From: CAXXOK01 sp963675925
GTDB taxonomy: Bacteria > Bacillota > Clostridia > Christensenellales > Aristaeellaceae
Assembly: GCA_963675925.2 (NCBI GenBank)
Contig: CAXXIB010000006.1
Location: 1-64,000 of the forward strand
DNA length: 64,000 nt
Reading direction: 5' to 3'
Part shown: one piece after another, positions 44,372 to 52,830 of the stretch
How positions within the stretch are numbered: the stretch's first letter is position 1
Layout: every line of letters starts with the position of its first letter
Made by a program: the position numbers and the translations under genes
Notes under the pieces: model-generated
What the model saw: only the letters and a program-made list of their open reading frames with translations
Database searches by the model: none
Told to the model about the DNA's origin: nothing

Positions 44372-45847
44372 TTACATCGGCATGTTGCCGTGTTTTTTGG
44401 CGGGGTTATAATCGCGCTTGGAGGACAGCATCTCCAGTGCCGAAGCCAGCACCTTGCGGGTTTCGGCGGGGTCGATGACATCATCCAGCAGTCCGGCCTT
44501 GGCTGCATTCACAGCGCCGGCAACGGTTTCAACATATTCCTGAGCGAATATCTCGCGGGAAGCTTCGGGGGTGTTTTCCTTGTCTTCGCTGACCTGTTTG
44601 CTATACAGCACGGCAACAGCGGCTTCCGGCGTCAATGCCGAGATGGTGGCATCGGGCCAGGCAAAGGTCATATCCGCTGTGGCTTTACCGCCCATGGCGA
44701 CATACGCCTGGCCGATGGCGCTGCCCGTGATCACGGTCAGCTTCGGCACGGTCGCAGTTGCATAGGCGTATAACAGTTGGCTGGATGCGTTCATCAGCCA
44801 GCTCTGGTCGTTGAGGCTTTTCACCTCGACGCCCTTGGTGTTTAGGAAGCTGACCACCGGGATGTTAAAGCAATCCCAGAAGTGTACAAAGCGGGCTGCT
44901 TTTTGCAACGCACCGGCACTGAGCGTCTCGGCTGCGGTCGCGATAACGCCCACAGAGCGGCCAGCAATGCGGCCCATAACGACCTTGATGCCGGGTTCGT
45001 TTTCAGCCATCAGTTCCATAGCCGTTCCGGCGTCCAGAACCTGCTGAACCAGCGTATCGGTATCGGCCGGTTCAATGGCAGGCAGTAAGCGGTTCATGTC
45101 GCTGCTTTCCAGTAAATCGGCATCCTCGGCATTGGAGCCGGGGAGCAAGGAAAGCAACATAAGCGCCGCTTCAATAGCCTTGTCTTCATTGTCAACAAGC
45201 AGCGAGCAAGCACCCTGCTTGGCCATCATATCTCCACCGCCGACGGCCTCAATATCATAGCTGATGCCGTGCATAGCCGACAGTACCTGCGGCCCGAACA
45301 TCATCAACTGCCCAACATCCTTGGCTAGGATGCTGATATCGGCCATCTGCGACATCAATGCCGCACCGCCCATGCATGGGCCGAGGATGACAGAGATCAT
45401 GGGGCATACGCCGCTGAGTCTGGCAATGCTGCGATAAATTTCGGCATAGGCGTTCATCGCCTCGGCCCCTTCATCAATCCGTACACCGGCGCTGTCGCAT
45501 AACATAAGTACCGGAGCACCGGTCTTGAGTGCCATATCCAGCAGTTTGGTGATTTTTTGGGCCTGAAGTTTACCAATCGCGCCACCATGCACAGTAAAAT
45601 CCTGCGCAAACAGGTACACGGGCCGTTGTTGCACCGTTGCATAGCCGGTGATAACGCCCGCGCCTTCCTCCTGTGATGATACAAATGCAAACAGCTCCAC
45701 GAAGCTGCCTACATCCGCGATTTTTAAGATACGTTCACGCGCCGTGAGCTTTCCGGCTTCACGCTGCGCCTTAATGCGCGCTTCGTCCCCCTGGTTGAGG
45801 GACAGGCGTAAATCCTGTATCGTTTGTAGGTCTTGAGAGTTCCGCAT
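44372..45847 (-). CDS. mmdA: Acyl-CoA carboxyltransferase (methylmalonyl-CoA decarboxylase alpha type)
   Basis: It moves the carboxyl group between methylmalonyl-CoA (or a similar acyl-CoA) and biotin. It is a crotonase-fold carboxyltransferase with two halves: AGKLTARERI at the start, VLMLCDSAGVRIDEG, and a C-terminal half with GSAIGQAYVAMGGK. 491 residues is close to MmdA/PccB length. ATG 45847 follows AGGAGATCAACC. It is the first gene of the operon, with gamma, biotin carrier, beta and a second carboxyltransferase behind it. Propionyl/methylmalonyl as substrate is an inference. Confidence 0.85.
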   Translation of the reverse strand: MRNSQDLQTIQDLRLSLNQGDEARIKAQREAGKLTARERILKIADVGSFVELFAFVSSQEEGAGVITGYATVQQRPVYLFAQDFTVHGGAIGKLQAQKITKLLDMALKTGAPVLMLCDSAGVRIDEGAEAMNAYAEIYRSIARLSGVCPMISVILGPCMGGAALMSQMADISILAKDVGQLMMFGPQVLSAMHGISYDIEAVGGGDMMAKQGACSLLVDNEDKAIEAALMLLSLLPGSNAEDADLLESSDMNRLLPAIEPADTDTLVQQVLDAGTAMELMAENEPGIKVVMGRIAGRSVGVIATAAETLSAGALQKAARFVHFWDCFNIPVVSFLNTKGVEVKSLNDQSWLMNASSQLLYAYATATVPKLTVITGSAIGQAYVAMGGKATADMTFAWPDATISALTPEAAVAVLYSKQVSEDKENTPEASREIFAQEYVETVAGAVNAAKAGLLDDVIDPAETRKVLASALEMLSSKRDYNPAKKHGNMPM

Positions 45848-46025
45848 GGTTGATCTCCTTCCGTCTGCTTTCCGCCGCGTCCCAGGCAGGGCTATTGGCT
45901 GAAAATCTGATTCTATCCCATATTCACAAAATTCTTCGGACAACCCTTTTTCCCTGCTTTTATTTTCAATATTTTACCCGGATTCGGGAAAAATACAGAA
46001 GGAAAACATTTAGCCGGGAATCTAT
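45848..46025. other. Gap between the decarboxylase operon and purC terminator
   Basis: About 180 nt, AT-rich in its right half. It should hold the leftward promoter of mmdA, but no convincing -35/-10 pair was found. CCCGAATCCGGG on the minus strand forms a small hairpin. Confidence 0.3.
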
Positions 46026-46051
46026 ACAAAAACGCATGGTCTTGCCATGCG
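46026..46051 (-). terminator. Terminator of purC
   Basis: On the minus strand CGCATGG pairs with CCATGCG around a 5-nt loop and is followed by TTTTTG. It lies about 70 nt after the purC stop. Confidence 0.75.
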
Positions 46052-46122
46052 CTCAACGGGGAGGGATGGATATTGCTGTACATGGCCAAACGGGGGGGCT
46101 TACAAACCGGGAAACGACGCTG

Positions 46123-46869
46123 TCAGGGGTCAATCTCTGCGTTTTCTTCGCTGTTTTTTAGCACATAGCCGGTCATGCGGTGCAGTACCTCGCGGTAGGC
46201 ACCTTCCACATCGCCCAGATCATGGCGGAAGCGGTCGATGTCGAGCGGTTCGTGTGTGCTGGCATCCCAAAAACGGCAAGTATCGGGAGAAATTTCATCC
46301 GATAATAAAACATCCCCATGGAACCGGCCGAATTCTAACTTGAAATCGATCAATTCAATGCTGATGTCGCTTAGGATCTCCGTCAGTATGCGATTGACTT
46401 TTGTTGCGATCTCTTCCATGGTGCGCAGCTCCTGCGCTGTGGCAAGGCCCATGGCTGTGATGTGGGTCGGGTTGACCAGCGGGTCATCCAGGGTGCGGTC
46501 TTTAAGGCAGTATTCAAACACTGTGTTTTTAAGCCTGGTACCCTCCGGATAGCCGATGCGCTGCGCCAGGCTGCCGGCGACGATGTTGCGAACCTTGATA
46601 ACGACCGGAATAATATCCACCCGCAGCACCAGCATGCTGCGGTCGTTAATGCGGCGCAGAAAATGGTTGGGTACGCCTTTTTGCTGCAGGAGCGTAAAAA
46701 TATACTCGCACAGCAGATTATTAATCTCGCCTTTACCGATGATGCGTCCGATTTTCAAACCACGAAAAGCAATCGCTTCATCTTTGTAATATACTACGGC
46801 TTCGTCCGGGTTGTCGGTGGCATAAATCCGTTTTCCTTTGCCTTCCGCAATTACCTTGGTAATCCCCAT
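46123..46869 (-). CDS. purC: SAICAR synthase
   Basis: It joins aspartate to CAIR with ATP in purine synthesis. ATG 46869 (MGITKVIAEGKGKRIYAT) is 7 nt after GGAAGGA; the TTG at 46887 precedes that site. It has 248 residues. FLRRINDRSMLV and LIDFKLEFGRF are family segments. It is divergent from purA, with 382 nt between the two starts. Confidence 0.95.
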   Translation of the reverse strand: MGITKVIAEGKGKRIYATDNPDEAVVYYKDEAIAFRGLKIGRIIGKGEINNLLCEYIFTLLQQKGVPNHFLRRINDRSMLVLRVDIIPVVIKVRNIVAGSLAQRIGYPEGTRLKNTVFEYCLKDRTLDDPLVNPTHITAMGLATAQELRTMEEIATKVNRILTEILSDISIELIDFKLEFGRFHGDVLLSDEISPDTCRFWDASTHEPLDIDRFRHDLGDVEGAYREVLHRMTGYVLKNSEENAEIDP

Positions 46870-46914
46870 ACAGCCATCCTTCCGCAAACAATGCGTGTGT
46901 CATAAGTTCTATGT

Positions 46915-46943
46915 ATTGTAACATGTTTTACATGTCTGCGCAA
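46915..46943 (-). promoter_or_regulatory. Promoter and palindrome upstream of purC
   Basis: On the minus strand TTGCGC (plus 46938-46943) and TACAAT (plus 46915-46920) are 17 nt apart. The spacer contains ACATG-TTTTA-CATGT (46921-46935), a palindrome well placed for a repressor. Confidence 0.5.
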
Positions 46944-47172
46944 GGTGAACCGCGTTCGGTGAAAGTTAAAAAAGTAACGATATTACAACGAGAATCTTCG
47001 TATTTTCAATTGATTGAGAGCGGTGAATTGCGTATCGATAATCCCTAAATTTGATGTTCAGTGAACCCATCAAAACGGCTGTGCTATATCGGCGCATATT
47101 AAAATGTACAGCGTTAAAACAGAATACGATGCCTATAAACCCGGAAACGGCCTCACAGCGTGCCTCCGCAGG

Positions 47173-47201
47173 TTGACAGGCTACAATCGGTAATGCATAA
47201 T
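47173..47201 (+). promoter_or_regulatory. Promoter of purA
   Basis: TTGACA (47173-47178) and CATAAT (47196-47201) are 17 nt apart, 50 nt before the purA start. The stretch from 46944 to 47172 shows no gene and no recognisable purine riboswitch. Confidence 0.7.
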
Positions 47202-47251
47202 GAACTTTGGTGCTTTTTGAACTGCTGAGCGTACGAAAGGGGAACGTCATC

Positions 47252-48529
47252 GTGGTACGAGTAATCGTCGGGGCAAACTGGGGCGATGAAGGCAAGGGGA
47301 AGATTACCGATGTGCTTGCGGAACGCAGCGACGTGGTCGTCCGATTCCAAGGAGGAGCGAATGCGGGACATACGATAATCAACGATTATGGGAAGTTCGC
47401 GCTGCATTTACTGCCATCCGGTGTGTTTCACCAAAATATTACCAACCTGATTGCGCCTGGCGTTGCGCTGGATATTGATAAACTCTTTAGCGAGTACGAG
47501 GCGGTCGTCAGCCGTGGCGTACCCGTGCCGAAACTGTATATTTCAGATCGGGCACAGGTGATGATGCCCTATCATGTCGATTTTGATAAATATGAAGAAG
47601 AACGCCTTGGCAAGAACAGCTTTGGCTCCACCAAATCCGGCATTGCGCCGTTTTACGGTGATAAATACCTGAAAATTGGTTTGCAGGTGTGTCAGCTGTA
47701 TGATAAGGCCATCCTCCGCGAGCGTCTGGAAAGCGTTGTCCGGCAGAAGAATATTCTGCTGGAGCACCTCTACCACAAGCCGCTGCTCGATGTGGAACAG
47801 CTCATGGAAATGCTCGCTGTGCAGGCCGAGAAGATTCGTCCGTTTGTGATTGATTCAACTGCGTTCCTGCATCAGGCACTCAAAGAAAACAAATCCATAT
47901 TGATGGAAGGCCAGCTGGGCGCACTGCGCGACCCGGATCATGGCATCTATCCCTATGTGACCTCGTCTTCACCGCTGGCCGGGTTTTCCACCGTTGGCGG
48001 CGGCGTGCCCGCTACGGCCGTGAAGGATGTACTCAGCGTGACCAAAGCGTACTCCAGCTGTGTCGGCGCAGGCCCGTTCGTGACCGAAATATCCGGCGAC
48101 GAGGCCGAGGAACTGCGCAAACGCGGCGGCGATGCAGGCGAATACGGCGCGACCACCGGTCGGCCCCGGCGTGTGGGCTGGTTTGATGCGGTAGCGACCC
48201 GCTACGGTTGCATGGCCCACGGGGCAACCGAATGCGTGCTCACCAACCTGGATGTGCTGGCGTATCTGGACGAGATTCCCGTCTGTACCGGCTACGAGGT
48301 CGACGGTGAGATCATTGATATGTTCCCGTCCACGCCCAGGCTGATGCGCTGCAAGCCCGTATACACGGTGCTGCCCGGATGGAAATCGGATGTTCGCGGC
48401 GTAACGGAATTCGATGAGCTGCCGGAGAACTGCCGCCGCTATGTCGATTATCTGCAAGAGCAGATCGGCGTGCCCATCCGCATGGTCTCCACCGGCCCCA
48501 AACGCAACGAAATATTATATCGTAAATAA
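47252..48529 (+). CDS. purA: Adenylosuccinate synthetase
   Basis: It makes adenylosuccinate from IMP, aspartate and GTP, the first step to AMP. GTG 47252 (reading MVRVIVGANWGDEGKGK) lies 9 nt after GAAAGGGG and places the P-loop WGDEGKGK at the usual position. GGANAGHTI, STKSGIAPFYGDK and GVPATAVKDV are family segments. It has 425 residues. Confidence 0.96.
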   Translation: MVRVIVGANWGDEGKGKITDVLAERSDVVVRFQGGANAGHTIINDYGKFALHLLPSGVFHQNITNLIAPGVALDIDKLFSEYEAVVSRGVPVPKLYISDRAQVMMPYHVDFDKYEEERLGKNSFGSTKSGIAPFYGDKYLKIGLQVCQLYDKAILRERLESVVRQKNILLEHLYHKPLLDVEQLMEMLAVQAEKIRPFVIDSTAFLHQALKENKSILMEGQLGALRDPDHGIYPYVTSSSPLAGFSTVGGGVPATAVKDVLSVTKAYSSCVGAGPFVTEISGDEAEELRKRGGDAGEYGATTGRPRRVGWFDAVATRYGCMAHGATECVLTNLDVLAYLDEIPVCTGYEVDGEIIDMFPSTPRLMRCKPVYTVLPGWKSDVRGVTEFDELPENCRRYVDYLQEQIGVPIRMVSTGPKRNEILYRK

Positions 48530-48540
48530 AATAACCAAGA

Positions 48541-48567
48541 CCCGCGCCTGTACGGATGCGGGTTTTT
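48541..48567 (+). terminator. Terminator after purA
   Basis: CCCGC (48541-48545) pairs with GCGGG (48558-48562) and is followed by TTTTT. The ribosome-binding site of the alcohol dehydrogenase starts 4 nt later, so it may act as an attenuator between the two genes. Confidence 0.6.
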
Positions 48568-48584
48568 GGCAAGGAGGTACCAAT

Positions 48585-49757
48585 ATGTTGGATTTTACAT
48601 TCTGTAGTCCTACACAAATTTACTTTGGCCGTGACACAGAGAAAAAAGCGGGTGAGCTTTGCGCTGCATACGGCCGCAAAGTGCTGTTGCACTATGGCGG
48701 CGGTTCCGTGATCAAAAGCGGCCTGCTGGACACGGTGAAGCAATCGCTTAAAGCCGCCGGGGTTAGTTGGGTGGAGCTTGGCGGTGTGAAACCCAACCCG
48801 CGCGATACCCTTGTGTATGAAGGCATTGAGCTTTGTAAGAGCGAGGGTGTGGACGTTGTTCTGGCCATCGGTGGCGGCAGCGTCATTGACTCGTCCAAGG
48901 CCATTGCTGTAGGAGTGAAGTACGACGGAGATTTCTGGGATATGTACGCTGGCAAAGCGGTTCCCAAAGATATTCTGCCGCTGGGCGTGATTCTCACCCT
49001 GCCTGCTGCGGGAAGTGAAGTATCCAACTCCAGCGTAGTGACCAAAGAAGCAGAGCAGCTCAAGCGCTTTTGCGATTCACAGCTCATGCGCCCGCTGTTT
49101 TCCATTATGAATCCGGAACTCACGTACACCTTACCGCCGTACCAAACGGCCTGCGGCTGCGTGGATATGATGGCACATGTGATGGAACGCTACTTTACCA
49201 ATACGCCGGAGGTCGATCTTTCGGACCGTATGTGTGAGGGTGTGATCCGCTCCGTGATGAAGTATGCCAAAATTCTGGTGTATACACCGGAGGATTACGA
49301 TGCTCGCGCGAATATTATGTGGGCAGGCTCGATTGCGCATTCTGATATTCTGGGTGTCGGCCGCCAGCAGGACTGGAGCACGCATATGATGGAGCACGAG
49401 CTCAGCGGCCTGTACGATGTTGCCCACGGTGCCGGGCTTGCGGTGATGTTCCCGGCTTTCCTGAAGTACCAACTGCCATTCCGCGTGCAGCGCGTAGCGC
49501 AGTTTGCGGTGCGGGTCTTTGGCGTCAGCATGGATTTTGAAAAGCCTGAACGCACGGCGCTGGAAGGCATTCGCCGCCTGGAAGCCTTTTACCGGGATGT
49601 CGGGATGCCTACAAGCTTCAAAGAGATCAACGCCAAAGAGGAAGATATCGACTTCATGGCTGGCAAGTGTTTGCTCAATAATGGCGATAAATTAGGTAAC
49701 TTCCATCCGCTAACCCGTAAGGAGATCGCGGAAGTATACCGCCTGGCCTGCCAGTAA
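48585..49757 (+). CDS. Iron-containing alcohol dehydrogenase (butanol dehydrogenase type)
   Basis: An NAD(P)H-dependent group III alcohol dehydrogenase that probably reduces aldehydes. ATG 48585 (MLDFTFCSPTQIYFGRD) follows AAGGAGGTACCAAT. The nucleotide-binding VLAIGGGSVIDSSKAIA is at about residues 90-107, and the iron ligands lie in the central ACGCVDMMAHVMERY and the later SGLYDVAHGAGLAVMFP. It has 390 residues. The natural aldehyde is unknown. Confidence 0.93.
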   Translation: MLDFTFCSPTQIYFGRDTEKKAGELCAAYGRKVLLHYGGGSVIKSGLLDTVKQSLKAAGVSWVELGGVKPNPRDTLVYEGIELCKSEGVDVVLAIGGGSVIDSSKAIAVGVKYDGDFWDMYAGKAVPKDILPLGVILTLPAAGSEVSNSSVVTKEAEQLKRFCDSQLMRPLFSIMNPELTYTLPPYQTACGCVDMMAHVMERYFTNTPEVDLSDRMCEGVIRSVMKYAKILVYTPEDYDARANIMWAGSIAHSDILGVGRQQDWSTHMMEHELSGLYDVAHGAGLAVMFPAFLKYQLPFRVQRVAQFAVRVFGVSMDFEKPERTALEGIRRLEAFYRDVGMPTSFKEINAKEEDIDFMAGKCLLNNGDKLGNFHPLTRKEIAEVYRLACQ

Positions 49758-49777
49758 ACAAGCAGTATTCCATACCA

Positions 49778-49810
49778 AACGAACGCCTTTGCCAAGGCGT
49801 TCGTTTTTGT
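49778..49810 (+). terminator. Terminator of the alcohol dehydrogenase gene
   Basis: AACGAACGCCTT (49778-49789) pairs perfectly with AAGGCGTTCGTT (49794-49805) around TGCC, followed by TTTTG. Confidence 0.9.
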
Positions 49811-49858
49811 ATATCTGCTAATGCTTTTCCGATGGCTTGATGGTACGATAATATAAAA

Positions 49859-49895
49859 TACTATATAATAAGTAAAATATACTAGACATATAGTA
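49859..49895. promoter_or_regulatory. AT-rich inverted repeat, candidate operator for the XRE regulator
   Basis: TACTATAT (49859-49866) and ATATAGTA (49888-49895) form an exact 8-bp inverted repeat with 21 nt between, in a strongly AT-rich stretch 62 nt before the membrane-protein gene. Several overlapping TATAAT-like sequences lie within it. Confidence 0.45.
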
Positions 49896-49956
49896 AAATA
49901 AATGATACTATTCATCCGTACTCAGGTACAAACCAAGGGAAAGGAACATCCATACG

Positions 49957-50439
49957 ATGTATTATCAACAAAAAAGAAGTATTGTCGGCATCTTCGTTGC
50001 CGTCGCACTGTTAAGCTCGTACTTCCTCTATATCCTCGGCAAACTGAGCGAAGGGGCGGTCACCCTGGATGACGTGAAGTTTTTCGCCGTGACCATGCTT
50101 GTGTTCATCGGCATCGGTATTGTGCTCGCCATCGTGGTGCAGGTCATATTTCATATACTGTTTTCAATATCGATTGCAGTACACGAGCGGGATAAGGACA
50201 ACCAAACCATCGAACACGCAATTAACGCGGCGATGGTGGAAGATGAGCGGGACAAGCTGATCGACCTGAAATCCTCACGTATTACGGCGATCGTTTCGAT
50301 GATTGGGTTTATCGCGGGGCTTGCACTGCTCGCGTTTGGTCATCCCGTGGGGCTCATGCTCAACGTGCTCTTTGGCGCGGCCGGGCTGGGCGCAATCGGT
50401 GAAGAGATTTCCAAACTCATCTACTACAGGCTGCGGTAG
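49957..50439 (+). CDS. Small four-helix membrane protein of unknown function
   Basis: 160 residues. Membrane helices lie at about 8-28, 42-72, 110-127 and 130-145, with a charged cytoplasmic stretch between (HERDKDNQTIEHAINAAMVEDERDK). Proteins of this shape often sit beside a small XRE regulator, as here: the regulator starts 4 nt after its stop. No enzyme motif is seen. ATG 49957 has AAGGGAAAGGAAC upstream. Confidence 0.8.
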   Translation: MYYQQKRSIVGIFVAVALLSSYFLYILGKLSEGAVTLDDVKFFAVTMLVFIGIGIVLAIVVQVIFHILFSISIAVHERDKDNQTIEHAINAAMVEDERDKLIDLKSSRITAIVSMIGFIAGLALLAFGHPVGLMLNVLFGAAGLGAIGEEISKLIYYRLR

Positions 50440-50443
50440 TCCT

Positions 50444-50686
50444 ATGAATAAAAAGCTTGCGATTGAAAACAACATCCGTACCCTGCGCTTTTTCGCCGGG
50501 GAGATGACCCAGCAGCAGCTGGCGGAAAAAGCGGGGGTATCCAGACAGACCATTGTTGCAGTGGAAGCTGGCAAATACGCCCCGTCACTGGAACTTGCGT
50601 TCCGCATTGCAATCGTATTCGGCGTTCCCATCGGCGAGGTGTTCAGCTGTGATGACTGTAGCACGGCAAAGAAAGACGCGGAATGA
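50444..50686 (+). CDS. XRE-family transcriptional regulator
   Basis: An 80-residue DNA-binding protein made almost only of one helix-turn-helix domain. MTQQQLAEKAGVSRQTIVAVE is the HTH, and GKYAPSLELAFRIAIVFG completes the fold. It belongs to the short YozG/Cro-like group. It lies between the membrane-protein gene and the flavodoxin-like gene, whose start overlaps its stop (ATGA). It may repress its own operon through the AT-rich repeat at 49859-49895. Confidence 0.9.
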   Translation: MNKKLAIENNIRTLRFFAGEMTQQQLAEKAGVSRQTIVAVEAGKYAPSLELAFRIAIVFGVPIGEVFSCDDCSTAKKDAE

Positions 50687-51180
50687 GGACCCAGCTCATC
50701 GCCGGTTCTTACCATCACGGGAACACGCTGAAACTGGCCCATGTCATGGCGGAGGTCATGCATGCCGCCGTAGTCACGCCCACTGCCGTTGTGATAAGTA
50801 CGCTGTCTACGTATGAGTTGATCGGCCTTGGGACCGGTATTTACTCCGCGGCGCATCACCCGCAACTGCTGCAGCTAGCGGACGATATGCCACAGGGAAA
50901 CGGGGCCAAGGTGTTTATATTCTCAACCGATGGGACACCACGCCGACTTGTGAAGGACGAAGCCCGTCTCCGGAGCAAAATGCATGCAGACCATGCGGCA
51001 TTGCGCCGAAAACTGGAGGCGAAAGGGTATACCGTCATCGCGGAGTTTAACTGTGCGGGCTACAATACCAACAAATTTCTCAAGCTCTTTGGCGGCCTGA
51101 ATCAAGGCAGGCCAAACGAAGAGGATTTTAGAAAAGCCAGAGCATTTGCCACCGACCTGATGACCGCAGAACACCACTGA
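50683..51180 (+). CDS. Flavodoxin-like family protein
   Basis: A 165-residue protein with a flavodoxin-like start (IAGSYHHGNTLKLAHVMAE, phosphate loop), a STYELIGLGTGIYSAAHHP loop, a central beta strand KVFIFSTDG, and the late FNCAGYNTNKFLKLFGGLNQGRP segment common in flavodoxin-domain proteins of Clostridia. It probably binds FMN. It is co-translated with the XRE regulator, so it may be a redox effector of the same module. Partner unknown. Confidence 0.8.
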   Translation: MRTQLIAGSYHHGNTLKLAHVMAEVMHAAVVTPTAVVISTLSTYELIGLGTGIYSAAHHPQLLQLADDMPQGNGAKVFIFSTDGTPRRLVKDEARLRSKMHADHAALRRKLEAKGYTVIAEFNCAGYNTNKFLKLFGGLNQGRPNEEDFRKARAFATDLMTAEHH

Positions 51181-51187
51181 ATCAAAG

Positions 51188-51211
51188 CCCCAAGCGCTGC
51201 TTGGGACTTTT
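51188..51211 (+). terminator. Terminator after the flavodoxin-like gene
   Basis: CCCAAGC (51189-51195) pairs with GCTTGGG (51199-51205) around GCT, followed by ACTTTT. Confidence 0.75.
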
Positions 51212-51261
51212 CATATAAGCACATAGGCAAATCATTTATGTTTGAATTGCCCGTTATGGGG

Positions 51262-51267
51262 TATAAT
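51262..51267 (+). promoter_or_regulatory. -10 element upstream of gapN
   Basis: A perfect TATAAT 61 nt before the gapN ATG. No -35 at good spacing is visible, so it may rely on an activator or on its flanking sequence. Confidence 0.4.
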
Positions 51268-51327
51268 AAAACCGTATAGGTTTGGCGATGAACCGCATCA
51301 ACACGACATAGAAACGAGGATATAACA

Positions 51328-52788
51328 ATGTTTCAGCATATGTGTAATGGAGAGAAAGACTTCTGCAACCTCTTTGACGGACAGTGGGTGGAAGCGTCTT
51401 CCAGCAAGTTCCTGACCATTGTATCCCCGGTGGACGGATCGTTGGTCGGCCGCGTGCCTGCCATGAGCCGCGAGGATGTGGACAGGGCAATCCGTAATAC
51501 CAAGGACAGCCTGCCCGTGTGGGCCAATACGCCCATTCATGAGCGTGCGAGCGTGTTCTACCGCGCGGCAGATCTGCTGGAGCAGCACGCCGATGAGATT
51601 GCAAAAGTACTGACCATGGAAATCGCAAAGGACAGCAAGTCCGCCTGGTTTGAAGTGCAGCGCACGGCGGATTTCTTCCGCTTTACCGCGGATGCGGGCA
51701 AAAGCATGGCGGGTGAGGCGATCAGCGGGGATAACTTCCCCGGCGGGTCCAAGAACAAGCTTTCCTATGTCAGCCGCGTACCGCTTGGCACGGTGCTGGC
51801 GATATCGCCGTTTAATTATCCCATCAACCTGTCGGCATCCAAAATTGCCCCGGCGCTGATTGGCGGGAATGCGGTACTGTTAAAACCAGCCAGTCAGGGG
51901 GCTATCAGTGCCCTGTACCTGGCCGATATTTTACAGGAAGCCGGGCTGCCAAAAGGTGTCATGAACACCATTACCGGCCGCGGCAGCGAGATCGGCGATT
52001 ATATTGTGACCCATCCGGGGATTAACTTTATTAACTTCACCGGCAGTACGGCGGTCGGTAAGCACATCGCCAAGGAAGCCGGTATGGTGCCGCTGATGCT
52101 GGAGCTGGGCGGCAAGGATGCTGCGATTGTTCTGCCTGATGCCGATTTCGATTTTGCGGCGCAGACCATTATCTCCGGCGCATATTCTTACGCCGGACAG
52201 CGCTGCACAGCTGTGAAGCGCATTCTGGCAACCGATGCGGTCGCCGATCAACTGGTACCCAAACTGCTGGAGGGCATCGCCAAGCTGAAGGTGGGGGATC
52301 CGCGCGAAAACGCTACGATCATCCCGCTGATTAATACCCAGGCAGCGGATTTTGTCATGGAACTCATAGACGATGCCGTGGAGAAGGGTGCAAATGTGCT
52401 TACGGGCGGAACCCGCGAGGGAAACCTGATTCAGCCGACTTTGGTGGACAAAGTGACCACCGATATGCGTCTGGCCTGGGAGGAACCGTTTGGCCCCGTA
52501 TTGCCGATTCTTCGTGTGAAGACGATTGACGAAGCCATCGACATTGCTAATCGGTCGGAATACGGCTTGCAGTCTTCGGTGTTTACCAAGAATATTCACG
52601 ATGCGTTCTACATTGCCAACCGGCTGGAGGTCGGCACGGTGCAAATCAACAATAAAACCGAGCGCGGGCCGGACCACTTCCCGTTCCTGGGTGTGAAGGC
52701 ATCCGGCATGGGTACGCAGGGCGTAAAATATGCCATCGAAGCGATGACACGGCCCAAGGCCATCGTGTTCAACTTGCAGGAAAGCTAA
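51328..52788 (+). CDS. gapN: NADP-dependent non-phosphorylating glyceraldehyde-3-phosphate dehydrogenase
   Basis: It oxidises glyceraldehyde-3-phosphate straight to 3-phosphoglycerate, giving NADPH and bypassing ATP formation. It is an aldehyde dehydrogenase of 486 residues. GTVLAISPFNYPINLSASK holds the catalytic Asn, LELGGKDAAIVLPDAD the general-base Glu, and GQRCTAVKR the nucleophile Cys. NNKTERGPDHFPFLGVKASG is a GapN hallmark. ATG 51328 follows GAGGATATAACA. It lies just before korAB. Confidence 0.93.
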   Translation: MFQHMCNGEKDFCNLFDGQWVEASSSKFLTIVSPVDGSLVGRVPAMSREDVDRAIRNTKDSLPVWANTPIHERASVFYRAADLLEQHADEIAKVLTMEIAKDSKSAWFEVQRTADFFRFTADAGKSMAGEAISGDNFPGGSKNKLSYVSRVPLGTVLAISPFNYPINLSASKIAPALIGGNAVLLKPASQGAISALYLADILQEAGLPKGVMNTITGRGSEIGDYIVTHPGINFINFTGSTAVGKHIAKEAGMVPLMLELGGKDAAIVLPDADFDFAAQTIISGAYSYAGQRCTAVKRILATDAVADQLVPKLLEGIAKLKVGDPRENATIIPLINTQAADFVMELIDDAVEKGANVLTGGTREGNLIQPTLVDKVTTDMRLAWEEPFGPVLPILRVKTIDEAIDIANRSEYGLQSSVFTKNIHDAFYIANRLEVGTVQINNKTERGPDHFPFLGVKASGMGTQGVKYAIEAMTRPKAIVFNLQES

Positions 52789-52830
52789 GAAAGAAAGTCA
52801 AATACCTACAATAATAAGGGGGAATAACAA

